A DNA stretch of 64,000 bases, from assembly GCA_010356995.1 (NCBI GenBank), contig ML996688.1, forward strand, positions 496,001 through 560,000, read 5' to 3'. The stretch is from Trichodelitschia bisporula (lineage: Eukaryota; Ascomycota; Dothideomycetes; Phaeotrichales; Phaeotrichaceae). Within the stretch, counting starts at the first letter, position 1. Each line of letters begins with the position of its first letter. Made by a program: the position numbers and the translations under genes. The notes under the pieces are model-generated. The model searched no databases, had not been told where the DNA came from, and saw nothing but the letters and a program-made list of their open reading frames with translations. Of the stretch, positions 59,701 through 64,000 are shown in pieces.

Positions 59701-62458
59701 AATCTGCAAGCTGCAGGCCTTGTCCCTCAAAAAAGCGGAGGATGGGGGGGCACTCATGTGCCTCGTTTGCGGAAAAGGCGCAAGAGGCTTGCCGCATAGA
59801 CGGGGCCATGGCCGGCAGGAGATCTTATCGACGACCAGTCCGGCTCTGGCCGAGCCTTGTTGGAGAGGTCGCTGGTTAGGGTAGGAAGCGTTACGGTATG
59901 GAGGAGGATAAGGCGTTGTTAAAGTGCACCCTTGATCGACGCGCAGCTCTCGGGTGTGGTGTTGTGGAGCGGTACGGCGGCAGCAGACCCCAGGGTATCC
60001 AGGGTTTGCTCGCCCCTGCAAGGATCATGTTTCGCGCGCCAGACTCAAGCGGGCGCAGCGCCAAAAGCTAGACGCGACGCCAACTCAAACTTATGGTCCA
60101 ATAGAAACGAAGGTTAGCTAGGATTCCAGCACGTTACTGGCAGACGAACTGGCGGCATCCAGTGAATGGCCGCGGCTCTCAGGGGGGGAACCCGGTTATT
60201 GGAAAAGAGATCCTCCACGATTGCGGGTTCAACGGAATGAATTCGTTTATCCTACGATGCTGCCACTGGAATGACGTTTGTTAGGGAAGAATATACACAA
60301 GGCTGTTGCAAAGCTTAGAAGGCTTCAAAGCTTGGGGAGGTTATGGTTGGGAAAGGCGCCTACTAAGCTTTCATACATCTGCTGCCCACGGTGCATCGTG
60401 CGCTCTTACACCAGTGGGAGGCGCTGGAGAAGCGCAAGTGCAAAGAGCATAGAGGGAAAACGGGGAAGACACATCAATGCATTGCCCCGCGACCCACGGA
60501 CCAAATCGCAGTCAAGGTCCACACTGCATGGAGGGGGACGGCCCCCCTGTCACTTGCAGCCATGGCAGTGACGGACGATGTCGGCTTCCCGCTATGCGGT
60601 AAGTACCGCGTGCTGGGGAGCGCCTTTGCCATGCTCCTGGCTGCTTGGCTCGCTGTCGGTGTCTGCAGCTGCAGCTCTCAGGGAGAGACGCGGACCCAGC
60701 AACGAGGACGGGCGAGCTTGTCCTGCGTTCAGAGGGGTGCGGTTGGTAGACGAGTAACTCTGGTACGGGCTGCCCAATGAAGGTCTCTTTTATTCTCGTT
60801 TTTGCTGTCGCGCCAAACATATGACGTCGAAAGCAAGACCGGCCAGTCGAGCATAAGTGTGCGATGATTCCAGCACCAATCTCTGGAAAGGGAGCCAGGG
60901 GTGGAGAAAAGGTTGACGAAGGTTGCGAGAGGTGCTCAAGGATGGAAATCCGGGCCGCAACCTAAATATAGCTCGTATTGTTGGACCCCAGACAGGAGAG
61001 ACGAGAAATGGGAAATTGCGCGGGGCTCGATGGAGGACTTTTGTGTCCGAAAGTGGGATGGAACGGGATCAATATGGATGACGAATATGCTATTGCAGGC
61101 CGCAAGGGCGAGATTATGGAGATGCACGCGAAGCGATGCCGGAATTTCAGGGCCCGCGACAGATGCAGTCCGGCAAGGAGGAGGAGGGATGGTGGTCGTG
61201 GGGCTGCAGCAAGCGACTGAGTTTCAGGGGCCGCAGGCGCAGTTGCGTGAACGACCGTCTGACTGCGTGGGTGGTAGACAAAGCGTTGAGATGCGAGAAA
61301 CTTGGGGCATTTCGCCAATGTTTCTTTTATGACGATGGAGTCGATATTGCTTCGGTGAGGTTGGATGATAGTTGTGGATTGGGTATAGGCAAGTGCTATC
61401 CAGTAATGGTTTCCCCATATCAAGCTGAAGTTATTTGTCTGCGTTCGCCGCTAGCCAATCCGATTCGGCTGGCAGCTCTCGTGCCGGTCGCAGCGGTCTT
61501 GAAGACGGGTGTGGCACTGGGCGGAGGCGAGACAGCGCCATTTCAGAAGAAAAGCAACGCCAAATGCCGGGAGGTCGGGTCACAGCCGCACTCACGTCGA
61601 GAGTTATCTTCTGGTCTTGCTCTCAGTAATCCGTACCGTAGTGCGGCATTGCCAATGGGCGCTTGATAGAACCAATTGCGAGGTTAAGAAAAAGCCACTT
61701 AACGGACGCTGCAAGTTATCTTCCGTCAAGAAGCTTGCAGGTACTTGAGCGAGGCTTGAGGGCAAGTACGGTAGAGGGCCACAAAGGTTGAGGGCGTACC
61801 GTTTGTGACATCGGCTCAAGGTACGTACCACAAGTCCAGAATAGGGAACACGTGTGGGGCAAAAGACGCGGAGAATATGGGGGGGGGAGGGGCGATGTAC
61901 GATCATCATATCTGGTTGACGGGAAGAGATCTGGCTGTGAGGTCATTACTGAGGAAATTTTGGGTGAACATCCCAAGTCAGTAGGATTAGGACGTATTGA
62001 GGAATGGCGGAGAGGAGAGGAGAGAGCGATGAAGGGGATGAGAGGATGAGGCGTCGCGATGTGTGACCGGGCCGGGCGAAGCGAGCACTTTTAGTGAGAT
62101 TGCTGGGTTTAGAGCCAACTAGCGCGTAGGGATTATTTTGACTAGCGCAAGAGGCTATAACCATTTGGGCCATGATTTTGAGGGTGGTGAGTTATGGATG
62201 AGAGGGTGTTGCTGTGTGTTGCTATGAGGTCCTACGGTAGTTCTAGCTCTATGTAGGTAACTTCGTATGTGTGTGAGAGAGTGAGAGAGAGAGGGCCAGT
62301 TAGGAGCCTCCCCTTGACCCCTTCGCCCCTTCCCTAACAATTCTGCCTAACCCCTCCAACCCACCCCCAAACCCACGGACCTTCCAGCATTTCAGCCAGT
62401 CGTGAGTTCCTTTCTTGAGCACTCAAGTCATGGAAAGTCTGCGCGTGCTTGGTGCCTT

Positions 62459-62482
62459 CCTCCTCCTCCTCCTCCTCCTCCT
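62459..62482. repeat. CTC microsatellite
   Basis: About seven tandem TCC/CTC units lie in a pyrimidine-rich tract. Confidence 0.8.
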
Positions 62483-63692
62483 TCCCTCCATCCCCCTTCT
62501 TCCTTCCTCCCCTACTCATCCTTTCCCACCCCCCCGCTCCTTCCTCAAGCCTGACTTGTTATACCCCGGCCGTTATGATCCTGGCTTAACCGGGAGACAG
62601 CGACCTGTTGACTCCTGCGCTACAGGCCTACGAAAAAACCGCCTAGGATCCTCGACCATCCCTGCCACTAACAAGCCGTCAAGAGCGATGAAAGGAAACG
62701 GACCTTGGAGGGGGAGGAGGAGGGGAAGGCGCTTGGGCGATGCATCTGACGAACCAAACTGGTACCAAAGGTATCCAAACGTCAACAACTCTATCCAAAT
62801 CCTTCCTTCCTCACGAACTACGTATGAGGGCATGTTATAACGAAAGATACATCTGTTGTGTAAAAGAGGAAGCAGAGTCCCCTTCACCTAAACAGAGCGC
62901 ATCACCATTATCCCTCCATATACGCGTACTCCTACACATCTTCTTCTCTCCCTATCTCTTTTACATATCGTTATATATCCACCTCTCACGACTGTGAGAT
63001 ACCACCTACAAAACACCCCCTTCGGTGCTTGTCTCGACCAGCAGACGACAGGTTAAGGTTAGGGCGTGAGCAACTCCCGTCCGGGAACACTTCCTTGAGC
63101 ACTGTCTGGCGTCCGTGTGCATGAGAAGAATAGACGCCTCCTACTACTTGCTCTCTTTTGCTCCCCCACTAGAACTAACTCTCTCTCCTCGCGCTCAATT
63201 CACCACGCTTTTCATGCTTCCCGCTGCATCTCACTCAACGCTCTTCTCCACGCCGCAGTCACAGCTCCGGTTCCGCAGATCGTCAATACGTATCTGGACC
63301 ACTTCTAACCCATCTACCCATTCGCATATTTTGGTACCGGCAAGCGACCTCGCCTATACGCACCTATTGAGTCTCGAACGTAGGCGCCTCTCACCCTATC
63401 TTTGAATTTCCCTCCTACCCAACCCCTACACCATCACGCCTCTCGCTCCACGCTCGTCCCGATCCAGATCCCATACGCTCGGACCCCATACGCCTCCAGT
63501 CTTTTCCCCTAGCACGCGGGCAGCCTAAGCAGCCGCGGCGTACATAACAACCCGCCCTGACGCCCATCTACTCCCCCCTCCACTCAAAGATCATCGACAA
63601 AGAGAGCGAAAGCCTGTCCGCCTCAAAAGCCCCAAAAGCAACGGACCACCAGGGCAGCGCGAGACCCCCATTGTCGCGCCAAACTACCCCCC

Positions 63693-63746
63693 NNNNNNNN
63701 NNNNNNNNNNNNNNNNNNNNNNNNNNNNNNNNNNNNNNNNNNNNNN
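63693..63746. other. assembly gap (54 N)
   Basis: A run of N lies between a C-rich stretch (ACTACCCCCC) and ACCACC-type sequence, so it is again probably an unresolved simple repeat. Confidence 0.99.
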
Positions 63747-64000
63747 AACCACCATAACCACCCAAAGCGTCTCTTGAATCGACAGCCTTATCCCCCATAC
63801 CCGTCGCTCTTTTTTTCTCTTCACTGAGTGAGGAACCAAGTACACGAACCTTCTCCCCATCCAACAAACCCTCACCTCTCCCATCGTCGCTCATTCTCAA
63901 CACACCGTGTCCGCGTTGTCAAGAACCTACCCTCTTACTACCCCGTCAAAACTGCATCGCGTCGACGCGTATCGCACTTGTCATCCTCAAACATCTCGTA

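Larger units (their letters stand above)
53795..64000. other. 10.2 kb without a recognised gene
   Basis: This spans the ADE4 3' side to the window's right edge. Every frame over 100 residues (for example 59203-60021 minus, 58949-59560 plus, 61136-61666 plus) is Arg/Pro/Ser-rich and lacks splice-linked continuation or family motifs. Simple repeats: (GA)n near 56212-56223, (GT/GA)n near 62268-62291 and (CTC)n near 62459-62482. From about 62300 onward the plus strand is pyrimidine-rich, as in a long fungal promoter or leader, so a plus-strand gene may begin just right of the window. Confidence 0.45.

Noticed and set aside
59203-60021. 272-residue minus-strand frame
   Set aside because: Biased Arg/Pro/Ser composition, no motif, no splice partner, and other frames over the same bases are also open, as expected for chance in GC-rich DNA.
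61136-61666. 176-residue plus-strand frame
   Set aside because: It looks slightly more protein-like than its neighbours but has no recognisable domain, no promoter and no intron signals; not enough to call.
63035-63070. TTAAGGTTAGGG as a telomeric repeat
   Set aside because: A single TTAGGG unit with no array; chance.
1-64000. Transposons, LTR or virus-like elements, CRISPR arrays
   Set aside because: No reverse transcriptase, integrase, transposase or capsid motifs, no long terminal repeats and no regularly spaced repeats were seen by eye; strongly degraded copies could be missed.

Overview
The window looks like nuclear DNA of a filamentous ascomycete (Pezizomycotina). The evidence is protein-level and recalled without database searches. 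The GATA factor has the AREA/NIT2 zinc finger and the terminal EWEWLTMSL peptide of that family. The ribosomal protein eL24 begins MRTYDDTFSGQ, as in Aspergillus and Neurospora relatives. Introns are mostly 41-60 nt, with GTRAGT-like donors, CTAAC/CTGAC branch sites and YAG acceptors. Upstream regions are pyrimidine-rich, and there are two runs of N (assembly gaps).

Layout, left to right: the 3' end of an unknown membrane protein (1-426, +); a large MATH / inactive-USP / MORN / RING protein (1119-5224, -); deoxyhypusine synthase (6362-7537, -); a 5.5 kb stretch with no recognised gene; an SNT1/NCoR-like SANT corepressor of 2217 residues (13022-19724, +); a DHA2-type MFS transporter with an 82-nt C run in its second intron (23325-25225, +); a small two-exon hypothetical gene (26963-27557, +); choline sulfatase (28780-30556, +); a small helical hypothetical protein (31781-32176, -). 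Next come two divergent tiny genes sharing a 198-bp promoter: a putative small membrane protein (34272-34589, -) and the DASH kinetochore subunit HSK3 (34788-35117, +). An imperfect foldback follows at 35267-35552, then about 6.9 kb without a recognised gene. After that are AREA/NIT2 (42404-45330, +), a three-exon 83-residue protein (46724-47120, +), a GT34 glycosyltransferase (47670-about 48.8 kb, -), ribosomal protein eL24 (50139-50855, +) and amidophosphoribosyltransferase ADE4 (51931-53794, +). The last 10.2 kb holds no gene I can support.

Most genes are unrelated housekeeping or regulatory genes. There is no operon-like cluster and no obvious secondary-metabolite cluster. The only plausible functional link is nutrient acquisition: AREA (nitrogen regulation), choline sulfatase (release of choline and sulfate) and the MFS transporter, and this is inference. 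The most unusual protein is the one at 1119-5224. It has the architecture of USP7/Ubp15 (MATH, protease fold, ubiquitin-like domains), but the protease site is gone and MORN repeats and a RING finger are attached. No transposon, virus-like element, tRNA, 5S rRNA or CRISPR array was recognised. Exon coordinates were worked out by hand from splice signals and frame continuity.
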